Shown: piece after piece, positions 1-10,904 of the stretch
How positions within the stretch are numbered: position 1 is the first letter of the stretch
Layout of the letters: each line of letters begins with the position of its first letter
NCBI GenBank assembly: GCA_918807975.1
Contig: OU964919.1
Location: 10,682,001 to 10,746,000 of the forward strand
Length of the DNA stretch: 64,000 nt
Origin: Aplidium turbinatum
Lineage: Eukaryota; Chordata; Ascidiacea; Aplousobranchia; Polyclinidae
Direction of reading: 5' to 3'
The notes under the pieces: model-generated
The model's input: the letters and a program-made list of their open reading frames with translations, nothing else
Told to the model about the DNA's origin: nothing
Databases searched by the model: none
Translations under genes and position numbers: made by a program

Positions 1-110
1 AGGAAAAAGTTTCTGAAGAGATCAAGGAGGATGATCAGATCAATGGCGAAGGAAAAGAGATCTCAAAGGGCATGGCGATATCCTCCCAATCTCATGAAAT
101 GGATTTCAAG
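1..110 (+). CDS. PBRM1: PBRM1 exon upstream of BAH1 (partial)
   Basis: Open in frame 3 from base 3, giving an acidic, lysine-rich stretch that starts EKVSEEIKEDDQINGEGKE and ends HEMDFK. A GT donor follows at 111. The exon ends in phase 0, which fits the phase-0 start of the BAH1 exon at 819. The sequence has low complexity and no domain I recognise; assignment rests on position, open frame and phase. The window edge cuts its 5' end. It could also be intron read-through. Confidence 0.55.
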
Positions 111-3100
111 GTCGGAATGACAAAACAAACTCTTGTATTTTAAACGTTGTTTTGATTCACTGACCGTGGCGCAAAGGTAACACATGGGATTTCGAACCGC
201 AAGTATCAGTGTTCGAATCCCTCTCAGGCTACACTCGCTATTTTTTTTTTAAATACACCGATTCCTCGCTTGTCTTGACAGGGAATTGAAGCAGTGCTTT
301 ATATCTTTAAGCTTCTTGTTTGTCGTATCCAGGCTTACACCTGGTGGTTGAAGATGTAGATTAAGTGGACGGGAAGGCAAGGAAGCCAATCTTCGTGTCC
401 ACCTTTAGGCATGTCTTTAAGTGTCCTGCCAAAGACACAGCCTTCAAGCTTCTTACAAGCGGGCAAGCATAAAATTTAAACAAAAATCTGTTTGCCAAAT
501 TCCCAAGCGGTTATTAAGGTAACGCATTGAAATTTTAAATTATGATTTTTATTGCCAGTCGGATCGGGTTTTCTTGTAATCTAACACAAGTCTTTTAAAA
601 GGAGTTTCTCCCTTTTTTATCTTCACGATAATTTTCGGAAACCTTGCTGCACCAACAATATGTAAAGAACTTAAACAAGTTGTATGCCTGAGGTCTGGTC
701 TGCATTCTACAATCAAAGTAGATCTCTTTGGCGTTTACTTTCATAACCTTGTATTTTATCAACATTATGACAATGTAAATATAACCAACATCCACCACTA
801 AATCCTACTTTTATCCAGGGCACCATGTACACTCCGGGTGACTTTGTCTACATCGAGAACCCCGAAAACCCAAGTGCCCCCCACATTGTCAACATAGAGA
901 AGTTGTACACAGATGAGTCGGGCCAGAGAATGCTCTATGGAGTTTGGCTGTACAGACCCGAAGCGACGTTTCACATGGCGTCGAAGAAATTCTTCTTGAA
1001 AGAGGTGTGCTGGTGGATTGGCGACCAGTTGAAATCATAAACTGTTTACGGATATTTCTTTTTGGTTAAATAGTCTGTCAGAACGGTTTTCGTACAAGGA
1101 AGCACTAAGTTTACTTGAATTTAAAACTCCTGTACACCAAAAATCTTTCTACACAACCGCAGACTTCTGCTGATATCTTTGACTAAACTTGTGTTTATTT
1201 CTTTTATACAGCACCCTAACAGTATGGCTCCGTCTGTGGTAGTAGAGTTATTTAAATCAATCTGTGTGATTAATCATGGTTACAAAAAACGTTTGTTGTC
1301 TTCCATGTGGCAAATACACAATTTATTACAATATTTAATGCATTCTTTTCTGCATTTTTCAACGCAAAAAAGAAACCGTCTTTCTTTTAAACCTAATTTT
1401 GTTTCAGGTTTTCAAAAGCGACTATTACAATGCAGTCCCCGTGTCTCTGATACAAGGGAAATGCTTTGTAATGCTGAGTAAGGATTACTTCAAGATGAAG
1501 CCTGTCGGTGAGTTCCCGAAATTTCGGTCGCTTCTGCAGACCTATATCTATCGCGTATTGTGTTCAGTGCTAGGCATAGTGCAGGCAGTTTCAGCGCAGC
1601 TGATGACGCTTTTTACTGAAAAAAGAAAACAAAACGGATTTCCAGAATTCCACCTTTTAATTCATCGTCAATTCGTTATTCAGCATCTTTTAAAACGTTT
1701 TTTATTGCAACTGGATAAATTGTCGAACCCGTGATCTGGTGCTTTGTTTGCCAGACAAGTTCAAGGGAGTGTGGAGTTCTTGAGACTTTATAAATCGCTC
1801 CTGTCGTGGTGATGTCGCTCTGATGACGCAACAGTCACGTGACAACGTTATGAAACGGAAATCGTTTTCAGTAAAATTTTCGAAATTCTTTTCCAGGCTT
1901 TAAAGAGGAAGACGTTTATGTCGCTGAGTCGCGGTATTCCAGCAGGATCAAGTCGTTCAAGCGTCTCAAGCTCACACAGTGGCCTCGTAGCTCCGTTGAA
2001 CTAGTCGCTAGGGACTCGCCCCTGCCAGTGATACGAATCTCTTCATGCTATTCCGTGATGAAGGTGATTGCTTTGTCTATGTGGCTTCAGTGTACCATGA
2101 TGTACATCATAACACTTGTTGTATGTAATATCATAGTCGACACGACCTTTGGTAAACTACTGTAGATGCTCAGTTTGCAGATTTTCGTAGACATAACAGT
2201 AACATGCACTTTGAGTGAAGTCTCTTGTCCTTTGGTGGCTATTGAAGTAAATATCATGTGTATTGTGTATGCCAAAAAAAATAAGAATGCAAAAAATGCG
2301 ACTAAAAAGTTTTCCTTTTCGTTATTTTTTGTAACATTCAAAACCCTTTCATTGTGTAATAGTAGTCATATCGCAAACTTGGACTCTTTCAATCTCGATG
2401 TATGCCTTCAGAAAGTGTAGCAAAGTGTCTTGTCCTCTTGTAACTCGAATGATTGCGGCATCACGATGTAAGCTTAGCTTTCAAGAAGTTAACTTTATCT
2501 CTACAGACTGAAGAAACCAGCTCCTTGGATAAGATGAGGACCATGCTGATGCAGGACATCGAGGGATCTTGGCCGTCGGATGTTATTGATGTTGAGAGGA
2601 AGAATATAGAGGCAGATGGCCCTTCTCACGGAGAAGGTAGGGCTTCACTAAGAGTAAAAAACAGCAGTTTTGTTTTTAAACTCCGTATATATGTGACGGC
2701 TCTCCAGCTGGACTTAGTGGATGGAATATGGTAAGTTGCCGACACCAAGCGAAAACTCTAAACTGTTAACCTTAGTGACAGTATCTGCTTCAGCGGTTCA
2801 ACTCCTCCACAAGTATGTGAAGTTCCACTTTTCAGATTTTAAAGAATCTTTTTCGATCCGAGAATAAAAATTCCCTGAACCAACCTGCATTGAAACTATT
2901 CATCATTCTCCACTCTCCAGTGATTAGTTCGCTTTTTCTGTAGATAGCAAGCATCTGTCTGTCTCTCGATCGATACTTGCTTCAGCGTTGCGCTGCATGG
3001 TTTCTGCATATCTGCCTATGAGGCCATATCGTGCGAATCAAAGTCGTAAACCGAAAAAAAAATCACTTTTCTAACTTAATTTTTCCTCTTTCTTTGTAGG

Positions 3101-6100
3101 AAAGCATTACATTCAATACTACACCGGCACCATGTGGATTAAGCTAGGAGACTGCGTCTATGTCCGCCAACCGGGGTCAGATAAACATAAGGTGAGTGTT
3201 TCCAATAAAAAAATAAGATTTGCAGTAGATTTGTCGCAAAGTCTCACGACTCGAGTGATGTTTCGTCACACGTGGCTTAAACTTTACGTTCTGTCCGCAA
3301 CGTTTTACTTCATTCTCAACGTCATCTATCGAAATCATACGTCATAGAGTCTTTTTATCTCGGCTTTAGTCTCTCTCAATTTTTTCACGTTTTTTTTATC
3401 TAAATTTGGAAACTGTAAAACCAACTTAGATAGTAAATCTTATCAGATCTATTTGAAAGATATATCACTAAAGGTTTTTTAAGTCTAACTACGGTTGCAG
3501 TTATCATACCTGCAGTGGTAGGCCCAGAGAAAGTTGCTAAGCACACATTTTCATTTTTTTTTACATACTTTCGTCTTCCGTAATCTTCTTTTGCTTCTCT
3601 TATTGTTTGTATCGAAGTTGGCCTTGACATAAAATGTCACACTTTATGTTTTCTGAAACGACAATTACCTCCTCTCCCAGGTGGTCCGTGTGGAGCGCTT
3701 GTGGACCGACGCATCAAACAAGGCGTGGTTGCACGGGGTGGCCTTCATCAGACCGGAGAGCGTGCAACATGAACCTACGAGGATGTTTTGCAAGTAAACT
3801 GAATTTGTTCAGTATCAAGACCGTTTAGATTTTTTATCCGAAGTTTCTCTTATTTTTTTTTATTAAAACGCTAAAGTTGATTCTGTTTTTTGTAAATTAC
3901 TGGTTTTGTGCAAAAACCACGAAGTCTTTGCGGCAAGTTTCAGCCAAGAGGGAAAACCACCACTGTAAAATAATCTTGAAAGTCTATCAATGGAAAGTTA
4001 ATACTTCAGAATAATAGTTTTTTGCACATATCATTGACGAAAAATCTACATTATACCTTTTTGCACGTAAATTCGTTGGAATATTTGCACCCGAATTACA
4101 TAATTTGTTCGTTGGAATGACATTTAGTAGACGTTGACTTGCTGACGAATTTTTAAAATAAGCTCATATGTTGTTTGTTTAAAACCAACACGATTGCGTT
4201 GATTCAACGTCCGCAGACGCTGAATCAACGCAAAAACGACGGCTTGGCCAACTGGCAGCTAACATGTACTTTAGGAATGAGTTGCTGCTCAGTTCCTTTG
4301 AAGACACGTTTTCCTTTGATGACGTCACTGGGAAGTGCATTGTCCTGTACGTGAAAGACTACTTCGCATGCCGGCCCACTGAGATCAACGAAGAAGATAT
4401 CTACATGTTCGAATCCAAATACACCGTTGAGGATGATGTCATCAAGAAAATCAAGGGCAAACGATACACCCCCACACATAAGGTAAATAGAATTTCGAAT
4501 TTAAATATCAGTTCTTACGTTGAAATAGATTTGAATTTTGTGTGTGTGTGTGTGTAATGTATGAAAATAGTCTATTTTGTTTAAACAATAAATACTATTA
4601 ATACTACAAAAAGTGCTCAATGCCAAGCAAAACACCAAGCAGAGCAAATTACATCAAATATACTTATTGTTTACTAAAATTCTCTACAGCCTGTTTCACC
4701 CTAAAAGGGAGACTGTCAGGTTCTTATTCAAATAGAATTTTACCCTTTTAGGGTGAAACAGGCTGTAGAGGATTTTAGTGAATAATAACTACATTTGGTG
4801 TCTTCTTTGTTTATTTACACTATAAAATTTTAATTTTTTGTATGTGTATGAAAATGATCTTACTCTGTGTTTATTTAGTTTTAAAGAGCTATTGGCTATT
4901 CAGATTATACACTGGAGATTTATAGAAAGCGAAAGAGTTTCAGTGTACCAGGTCTACAATGATAGCAGCATACAAGTTACAGTTGAATAGAGCAGTTAGC
5001 ATGTCATTCCATATTATTATTTTGTCAGGTTGAGTGTTTTAGTTTTAACCGAACTGAAATTTCTTTGTGAGCAGCAGTCTGTTCTTTTCAGCATTATGTC
5101 ACAAAGAAAGGTTGCAGCTGGTTCCACCGGGAAAGGAGCTACGACGTGGCGAGACAGGTGCCATTTCAGTTGAAGCGTGTTCACTTTTTATATCTATAAA
5201 TGACGGCGATTGAACGATCTTAGACCAGTTTTGATAGCTTGAAATGTGTTAGCAATCATTAACCGTACAAAAACAAGTTCGTGGTTTGTCCAAAAAGCAT
5301 TTGCTGTTTATTAATAAGTTAGGCTTGTCGTTTTTTTTTTAAGATTGAAAACAAACGATGTTGTGATTTGAAATTCTAAACTTTCTGTCATTCATTTGTT
5401 ACGCTGTTGGCGTGATTGTGATGAAATGTAGAAACCGGTCAATGGTTGCAAGTTGTTAGAAAAATACCGAAAAGTTAAGACAGAATGCTGAACAACTTCA
5501 TTTTAGCAATGTTACCACTTCAAGACTTTTACAGGACTTAATTAGTTTTTGCTTTGATTTTTGTTAAGAAACATAAAACTCTGTCCCATCTTTTTGGTCG
5601 TCCTCATTTAGTAAGGTATAATTATATGTTAGACATTGTTCTCTCACATCCTTCCACAAAAACAATTGTACTTAGGATGTTAACATTTGCAAGTAGCTAT
5701 CTAATAAAAGTTTTACAGAGAAGATTGTGCAGCAATAGCCAGTTATATACTATCAAGGTATAACATAACTAACTTTTATGTTGACTCAGAAAAAGAATGA
5801 GTGCAGACGTTTAGTTACGTTTAGTTTACTTATTAGTTTCGTACAATGAGAACAGTTGGTGAAATTACTTTCCATTTAGTTTTGATACATTCTTTTTTTA
5901 ATTTTTTTTATCTGGATCAGTGATTCCTAACATTTTTGTAAACACGGAGCTCTTTCAAATTATTACCAACCCTGTATATTCCAAAACATAATAAAAGTGA
6001 TAACTTTGTGACAGCCGTGTAAAATTACTCTTAAATATAAAAAGTTTTAGTGTTTAAATTACAGTACTTTTTCTGAAATTCTTCGCTTGAGCTTTTAGGG

Positions 6101-9100
6101 CCGAGGGTCTATCCTTTAACATCCAAGGTTCACAGTTTCAATCGTCAACCTTCCTGAAATGAATCCACCCATGTCCTCCTTTAAACCTGTTTATGAACCT
6201 TCAAGGTATCCGTGGATCCCAGGTTGGAACCACTGATCTAAACATACTCTTTCAAAACATTCTTTCACCTGCAACACTTACGTTAACTGTCTGGTTTTAC
6301 AAAGCATCGCAACAACGAAAAGAAACATTATCTCAACGCAATTTCAAACCATAGGTTGTAGACGACGAGTACTACTACTACAAACGTCCATTGGCTGTGC
6401 AAAACTATGTGTCCCCACTCCTGGTCAAAGCTGTTGAAGAGGAGATCAATACACGAAAAGAAGAAGCCAAGAATGCCAAATCAAAGCCGCAAATGGAGGA
6501 AGTACGTGACAACTGCATGTTGGTCATGCTAGTTATTTGGTCACTTCTATCCCTGTCGCAAAAGTTTTTTTTTTACTATTTGTCAGTGCGCCCGACAACC
6601 TTGAGTTTGAGGCAAATTTTATTAGCTGGGTTAAAAAGTTGTGCAGTAGGATGTTGGCGTTTTCATTTCTTTAGCTGTTTTAATTAGTTGGTGTTCAAAG
6701 TAAGTTTTTAGAGACTATGTGCCCCAGTTTCTGTGATCCTTTGAAAAGAACTTTACATCAAAATAGTGTAACAATTTTTGCTTTGCAGGAGGCTCCTTTG
6801 CCTACTGAAGCGACCAGATACCCCACTCCGACACCCCCTCAGCCCCAAGTTTATCCAAATACCCCTGTTCAGGCTTACCCTCAGCCCCACCCTATGATGC
6901 CAGGACAACCATACCAACATTACCCCCAAATGGTGCAGCAGTACCCAGGGTCCCCTGCTCAGGGAGCTCAACCCAATTACCCCCCGCACCCCTACGTCCA
7001 ACAGCAACAAGCTTACCCCCCTGGTGTGCGGTACCCTGTAAGCCACCCTGGAATTCCAGTACAGCAATACCAGACTTCTCCACATATGTACTCACCCTCT
7101 CCACAGCCGGCCCAAACACCCAACATGACCCCAACGTCTGGGGCTCAGGTTAGTACGTATATATGGGTAATTGGGTATTAATGGTAATTCCATTTGTTTT
7201 CGTACTCAGCTTACAAACACATACATGAACACGTCTAAACATGTATTTGTCTGTACAGGTATTTGCCACTCAACATACCCAGTTGTTCTTCTTCATCTTA
7301 AACGATACAGACAGTCTTGGTATAGCTGATTTATGAAACAATAAATCACCGCATTATCATTGTCATAATGTGTCTGTTATAACTTGAAGCGGTGTCGATC
7401 TAGTGTCTAGGCACAAAGACTGGGCGTCATTTGTCTACGGAGTCAGTTCATTGTAATTTTTATCAAATGTTTTGGTTCACTGTAGTCCACAGAAGGTAGT
7501 CGTCCCCCTTCCACTGTTCCGGAACCAGCTCCCACTCCTCCAACAAAGAAGAAGGGCAGAGTGGGCCAGTCCACTGGCTACATCCTCTTTGCAAGCTACT
7601 ATCATCCGAAAGTCCGTGCGGAGCATCCTGACATGCCTTTTGGAGAGATCAGCAAGATTGTAAGTCAAAACAACGTTATTGGAGTAGCAATTTCAGTTCT
7701 TTCTACAAAAATGTTACTTTTTTTCTCTGTGGTTTGTTTTACTTACGAAGAAGACAACATGTCGAATTATTTTTTTATGAAAATGTATTTTAGTTTGTAA
7801 AAAAAAGAACTCGTTTAAGTATATACCGCCAGAGCTTAGAAACTATTAATGTCAAGATCTGGGTCCGATCACAAACTCGTTTCCTGATTTACAATGAAAA
7901 ATATGGCATCATTTTTGTTTGACTTTCTATTCCTTGTGGGGGGGGGGCTGAGGATGTGTGCTTTTCACCTCAGTAGATATCTCGCGATGGAATAAACAAC
8001 GTCCAGTGATGAGGAGTCGTTAATTAACTCCTTGCTTGATGCACGTTAAGTTTTCTTGTGAAGTTACGGTTTATCTGTCACTGCAGGTAGGAGAAGAGTG
8101 GAGGCATTTGGAAGATGAGAAAAAGAGAGAATATGAAGAGAAAGCTAAGGAGCACACTGCCCGACTGGAGGCCGAGGGAAGATTGATTCCTAAGAAGAAG
8201 AAAAAGAAGAAAGAAGTAGAAGAAACACCACCGGCTCCTCAACATCCTCCGCAGCATCCAGGTAGAATGAATTTGTTTAATATGAATAATAAAGCTGAAA
8301 CAAGTGTAAATGTGTCGGGATGAGACGTACAGCACATTTATTTTACCCCGAAATAAAGCTGTTTGCTTCAATGCAAAACTCTCGTTTTCAAACTCGTTAC
8401 TGCGTGAACTAAGTTGCACCAGGCATGATGTCCAACTTTCCACAAAGCTAACAAAGCAATAAATCTACAACTGGATTTGAAACTTTTACTCTGCATGAGT
8501 GCAGGTCTTTTCAGTCAGTTTTTCGTTAATTTGTCTATTTTATTTTTTATTAAAAACCTACATTTTTTATGTTGTTTATTTTTACCAATAGTTTTGATTT
8601 TTTCTCAAGGAACTATGACCCCACAGCCTGGGCAGCATCACCCCCACAAGTTCCCTCCGACGCCTGGACAGCCTGCAGTGCCCATGCGAATGCCACTGTC
8701 CCATCCTGGCGGAACTCCCCAGCAGTATCCGATGGCGTCATATGCGCAGACGCCAACTGGGCATCCGTATCCGCAACAGGTTCGATGATCACGTGATCTT
8801 TCAACACATGGATTTTTGTGTTTTTAAAGACAGTTCCAAACTGAAATGTTGTAGTCTGTATGAGCTTTTCAAATATCATATCATGAGTCATATGTCATGA
8901 GTTACGAGTCAGTTGGGATCATAACTTATAACCCACCTCACATTTTACCTCTTCAAAGGGACGCCACATCATATTTGAATAAATCTGTGAAGCAAAAATA
9001 ATGGTCTCCATTTGTTAAAATCTTTTTTTGATATTTTTACCCTGATCCATTTTTTTTTTGTTTTATCTCCAACACTTATATTCCAAACTGCTACTTTTTT

Positions 9101-10904
9101 GTTCTGGCCTTGTTTAACTTTTCTCACTTTAGGTTGCTGTCGCGTCTCAGCCACCTCCACCGCCCCCAACAATTGCCCAAAAGCATCGAATGAAAAGAGG
9201 CCCGCTCTTTCTCCAGCCGCCCCCAAAAGCCCAGCGGGTTATGCATTCCGAGGCTTATTTGCGCTATATTGAAGGTAGGTCCGTACCCACGTCTGTAGAC
9301 GTTGAATCAATTTAAAAATAAAGGATTTTTCCGTCTGGGATATGCCGTATAGAATAGAATATGCCGCCAGCATTAGATGGCTGCTTTTAAAAACTGGGTT
9401 TGCTCGTTTAATGAAGTCGGCTTAGTCTTCATTGCATCCACGCTTTATTTAGATAGGTCGGTACCATAACTATCAACTAGTTATCAAAAGCTTATCTTGC
9501 TTTTCTTTAACTAAGCTGAAGATTTAAAGCTTAATCTTTTTACCAAGTAGACCACCGATTAAAAAAGTTTTAAATTCGGCCAAAAGTCGTGAACAATAAA
9601 GCAACTGCAGTTAATATTCGACTATAGCATGCTTTCGATACAGAAGCTGAATCTGACATTTTTATTGGTTTCAGGTTTGGAGAAAGGAAGTCAGAGCGTT
9701 AGCAACTGGGAGAAGACAGTCACGGTCAAGCAAAACAACGTGCATCTGTCCAAAGAGGATGAACAAAAGTAAGCATCGAATTTGTTTGTTTTCGCAAAAA
9801 TTAAGTGAACTACTTCTAATCATGTATAAAAAAATAAACTAAACAAGCGTAGTTGCCATGGTGATTCAAAAATCACGTGATCTGCAACAAGTGTTTTTTT
9901 TTGTCCTGTCTTTTTTGCATTATTCCAGTTAATAGACCTTTCCCGTAGCTCTGTGCATTGAATCGTGACGTGGAAAACAATCACGCTAGCTGCTTTATCG
10001 GCAAGCACCAAATTGCTTGTGAATACCTAATAACTCATTTTCTGTTGCAGTTAGCGTTTCGTATCGTATTGATAACAAATAGGAAATCGTCCCTTCCGGT
10101 CATTTTGCCGCAAGTTCCCACACTAGCTCTTACCATATTCGTGATGAGGCCAAAATAGCAAAAATCCGCTAGCTGGCACATCAAGATGACGTCATAATGA
10201 AAAATAACGTCATTTCTGAAATCTGTGACGAAAATCTAGTCAGATTTTGACCTGAACCTAATTTTCTTGAAAAGTCGCCTAAAAGTGGGACACCCTAAAG
10301 TTCAGGCTACCTATTTCAGTTGTTAACTGAAATATTTTAAAATAAAATTGATCAATGCGAGGTCCTTTCGTTCAGTGGCCCCTTGCAGTAAGCTATAGCG
10401 CTGTGTCGGCGGTAGTTAGGCCCATGGGCTACGGCCCTGTAGTAAATTCTTTTTTTTAAATGGATTGCTTAATTGTGATACTCAGTCAATAAAGCACTTT
10501 TAGTACAAAATGTACGACTAAAATGAGCAATTATTCGATCAAAACAACCAAAACGTTCAAAAGCTGTTCTTCACCGCTATGAACTTAGCTTGTAAAGTGC
10601 TTTGTTTTCCATGTCACGCTTCATTGGTTGGCTGCGGGAAAGGTCTATTTTTGAATTCGCTTCATAAATCCTTCAAATTCAGGTTTCTCAACTTAGACCT
10701 TTGTTTTACCCGCCAGCAATAGCCCATTTATTTTTATCGTGCGTGTCAACGAAAATATTAATCGCATTTTTTTCTTCTGCCAGGTTGCCAGCGCATTGGT
10801 TGGGGAACGGGAAAGGCCGGTTCGACACCGTTACCTCGGCTCTTTGGTCCCTGCGCGATCTCATGCTAAAGGACGCCCTTGCCATCAAAAATAACTGCAA
10901 CTGA
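1..10904 (+). CDS. PBRM1: Polybromo-1 (BAF180), C-terminal part, 5' end outside window
   Basis: Subunit that defines the PBAF form of the SWI/SNF chromatin remodeller; acts in the nucleus. Coding exons read from splice sites: 1-110, 819-1004, 1408-1507, 1897-2063, 2507-2636, 3100-3191, 3681-3793, 4275-4482, 6355-6501, 6789-7148, 7486-7659, 8087-8261, 8610-8779, 9133-9274, 9675-9768 and 10784-10904 (TGA at 10902). Intron phases agree at every junction, giving about 828 codons. Domain order is BAH1, BAH2, Pro/Gln-rich linker, HMG box, Pro-rich segment and conserved C-terminal block, as in animal PBRM1. The six bromodomains of the family are not seen and should lie upstream. I recognise the family from remembered vertebrate sequence, for example KLYTPGDFVY against MYTPGDFVYI and HWLKSKG against HWLGNGKG. 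Confidence 0.95.
165..232 (+). repeat. tRNA-like sequence (SINE head or tRNA pseudogene)
   Basis: Contains an A-box-like GTGGCGCAAAGGTAACACAT and a B-box-like GTGTTCGAATCCC at spacing near that of a tRNA gene, followed by a run of about eleven T that could end RNA polymerase III transcription. I could not fold a clean acceptor stem, and a dispersed repeat follows 80 bp downstream, so a SINE head or a decayed tRNA is more likely than a working tRNA gene. Confidence 0.45.
316..441 (+). repeat. Dispersed repeat R2, copy 1
   Basis: Shares GTCGTATCCAGGCTTACACC, a GATTAAGTGGACGGGAAGGC block and AAGCCAATCTTCGTGTCCAC with copies at 19300-19394 (plus) and 16217-16341 (minus). Because it follows a tRNA-like block it may be the body of a SINE, though the other two copies lack that head. 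Confidence 0.65.
819..2063 (+). CDS. PBRM1: PBRM1 first BAH domain (three exons)
   Basis: Exons 819-1004, 1408-1507 and 1897-2063. The peptide runs MYTPGDFVYIENP, then HIVNIEKLYTDESGQRMLYG, YRPEATFHMASKKFFLKEV, VFKSDYYNAVPVSLIQGKC and EEDVYVAESRYSSRIKSFK. It follows vertebrate BAF180 BAH1 (LYTPGDFVY, YRPNETFH, EVFKSDYYNKVPV, GKCVV, ESRYSAKTKSFKKIK) almost block by block. BAH folds bind nucleosome or other protein surfaces. The acceptor before 819 is TTTATCCAG and the donors are GTGTGC (1005), GTGAGT (1508) and GTGATT (2064). Phases 0, 1 and 0 join cleanly. Confidence 0.95.
2507..2636 (+). CDS. PBRM1: PBRM1 inter-BAH linker exon
   Basis: Acceptor TCTCTACAG ends at 2506 and donor GTAGGG starts at 2637. 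The peptide begins TEETSSLDKMRTMLMQDIEG and ends HGEG. It enters in phase 0 and leaves in phase 1, matching exons on both sides. The acidic, poorly conserved linker corresponds to the segment between the two BAH domains of vertebrate BAF180. No separate function can be read from it. Confidence 0.85.
3100..4482 (+). CDS. PBRM1: PBRM1 second BAH domain (three exons)
   Basis: Exons 3100-3191, 3681-3793 and 4275-4482. The peptide reads HYIQYYTGTMWIKLGDCVYV, VVRVERLWTDASNKAWLHG, RPESVQHEPTRMFCK, NELLLSSFEDTFSFDD, GKCIVLYVKDYFACRPTEI and YMFESKYTVEDDVIKKIKG. Vertebrate BAH2 has the same blocks (MWLKVGDCVF, RIEKVW, HPEETEHEPTKMFYKKEVFL, FLSCRPTEI, ESRYNESDKQMKKFKG). The acceptor of the last exon (TACTTTAG, ending 4274) lies about 20 bp downstream of a palindromic MITE copy (4192-4250). 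Phases 0, 2 and 0 agree. Confidence 0.95.
4192..4250. mobile_element. Palindromic MITE family P1, copy 1 (core)
   Basis: Core TTGATTCAACGTCCGCAGAC followed by its mirror GCTGAATCAACGCAAAAACG. It sits in the PBRM1 intron just before the exon at 4275. Terminal parts are diverged. The family is described under findings. Confidence 0.7.
4682..4772. mobile_element. Foldback MITE family P2, intact copy
   Basis: Perfect or near-perfect inverted ends: CTCTACAGCCTGTTTCACCC at the left, and GGGTGAAACAGGCTGTAGAG at the right, around a 35-bp centre. Fragments of the same element occur at 39946-39995 and 54640-54666. It lies in a PBRM1 intron. Confidence 0.8.
5092..5157 (+). CDS. Candidate cassette exon within PBRM1 intron
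   Basis: A 66-bp open stretch preceded by a pyrimidine tract and AG (GTTCTTTTCAG) and followed by a GT (GTGCCA). It encodes HYVTKKGCSWFHRERSYDVA plus RQ. It is phase 0 at both ends, so it could be included between exons 3100-4482 and 6355-6501 without changing frame. Vertebrate PBRM1 has no counterpart at this point, so this may be an ascidian-specific or alternative exon, or chance. The donor is weak. Confidence 0.35.
5918..6235. mobile_element. Degenerate hAT-type MITE
   Basis: Begins CAGTGATTCCTAACATTTTT and ends ATCCCAGGTTGGAACCACTG, an inverted pair of the common hAT form CAGTGGTTCCCAACCT. Flanks ATCTGGAT and ATCTAAAC share only part of an 8-bp duplication, so it is old. Its interior from about 6085 resembles the dispersed segments at 35 kb and 43 kb. 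Confidence 0.5.
6355..7148 (+). CDS. PBRM1: PBRM1 post-BAH helix and Pro/Gln/Tyr-rich linker
   Basis: Exons 6355-6501 and 6789-7148. The first gives VVDDEYYYYKRPLAVQNYV then SPLLVKAVEEEINTRKEEAK, like the vertebrate VVDDEIYYFRKPIVPQ, PLLEKKIQLLE segment (a predicted helix). The second is 120 codons of low-complexity Pro, Gln and Tyr (for example QVYPNTPVQAYPQPHPMMPG), with no domain. Vertebrate BAF180 carries a shorter Pro-rich stretch before the HMG box, so this linker appears expanded. Both exons are phase 0 at each end. Confidence 0.92.
7486..8261 (+). CDS. PBRM1: PBRM1 HMG box (two exons)
   Basis: Exons 7486-7659 and 8087-8261. The HMG box begins at KKKGRVGQSTGYILFASYY, continues VRAEHPDMPFGEISKI across the intron to VGEEWRHLEDEKKREYEEKA, and ends in a Lys-rich tail. 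Vertebrate BAF180 has GYILFSSEMR, HPDYSFGELSRLVGTEWRNL and KKAEYEERA. HMG boxes bind and bend DNA without strong sequence specificity. The box ends in a run of seven lysines (PKKKKKKKEVEE), then Pro-rich sequence. Exit phase is 1, matched by the next exon. Confidence 0.95.
8610..8779 (+). CDS. PBRM1: PBRM1 Pro/His/Gln-rich exon
   Basis: Follows the HMG box. The peptide begins GTMTPQPGQHHPHKFPPTPG and continues with MPLSHPGGTPQQYPMASYA. It matches in character the vertebrate post-HMG Pro/Gly-rich region (GGPPPHHLPP and similar), which is disordered. The acceptor is TTTCTCAAG and the donor GTTCGA. The exon enters in phase 1 and leaves in phase 0. Confidence 0.88.
9133..10904 (+). CDS. PBRM1: PBRM1 conserved C-terminal block and stop
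   Basis: Exons 9133-9274, 9675-9768 and 10784-10904. The first ends QPPPKAQRVMHSEAYLRYIE (vertebrate PPPKTQRLLHSEAYLKYIEG). The second is GLEKGSQSVSNWEKTVTV then NNVHLSKEDEQK (vertebrate SISKWDQ, DVHLSKEQE). The last is KLPAHWLGNGKGRFDTVT then ALWSLRDLMLKDALAIKNN, ending Cys-Asn-stop (vertebrate RLPSHWLKSKGAHTTMADALWRLRDLMLRDTLNIRQ). Protein length after the HMG box is close to the vertebrate form. The last intron holds a 0.7 kb MITE. ATTAAA near 10955 is a possible poly(A) signal. Confidence 0.96.
9287..9340 (+). mobile_element. P1 MITE, right half
   Basis: ACGTCTGTAGACGTTGAATC, then AAAGGATTTTTCCGTCTGGG; the left half is missing. It lies in the PBRM1 intron after exon 9133-9274. Confidence 0.6.
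9931..10649. mobile_element. MITE in last PBRM1 intron, 0.7 kb
   Basis: Left end AATAGACCTTTCCCGTAGCT with GTGGAAAACAATCACGC further in; right end, read on the other strand, AATAGACCTTTCCCGCAGCC with CATGGAAAACAAAGC. Inverted ends match over about 45 bp. No coding capacity is evident. The target duplication is unclear, so the superfamily is unassigned. Confidence 0.65.

Larger units (their letters stand above)
111..818. other. PBRM1 intron with repeat material
   Basis: Contains a tRNA-like segment (165-232) followed by a T run, and copy 1 of a dispersed repeat (316-441). The remaining 380 bases are AT-rich with no conserved exon-like stretch visible on either strand. Confidence 0.7.
4483..6354. 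other. PBRM1 intron
   Basis: Holds a short (TG)8 tract near 4540, the P2 foldback, a candidate cassette exon (5092-5157) and a degenerate hAT-type MITE (5918-6235). The rest is AT-rich with no further exon-like stretch visible. Confidence 0.7.

Noticed and set aside
165-232. Functional tRNA gene
   Set aside because: Box-like elements and a T run are present, but I could not form a proper cloverleaf and a dispersed repeat follows, so a SINE head or pseudogene is preferred.
4682-4772. Transcription terminator-like hairpin
   Set aside because: Related fragments elsewhere show it is a foldback transposable element, and this is eukaryotic DNA.
6753-7134. Two long minus-strand open frames opposite the PBRM1 Pro/Gln-rich exon
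   Set aside because: Shadows of biased codon use on the plus strand; the plus frame has splice sites and family context.
8078-8443. 121-codon minus-strand open frame over the HMG exon
   Set aside because: Antisense of the Lys/Glu-rich PBRM1 exon; no similarity and it crosses a well-supported splice site.
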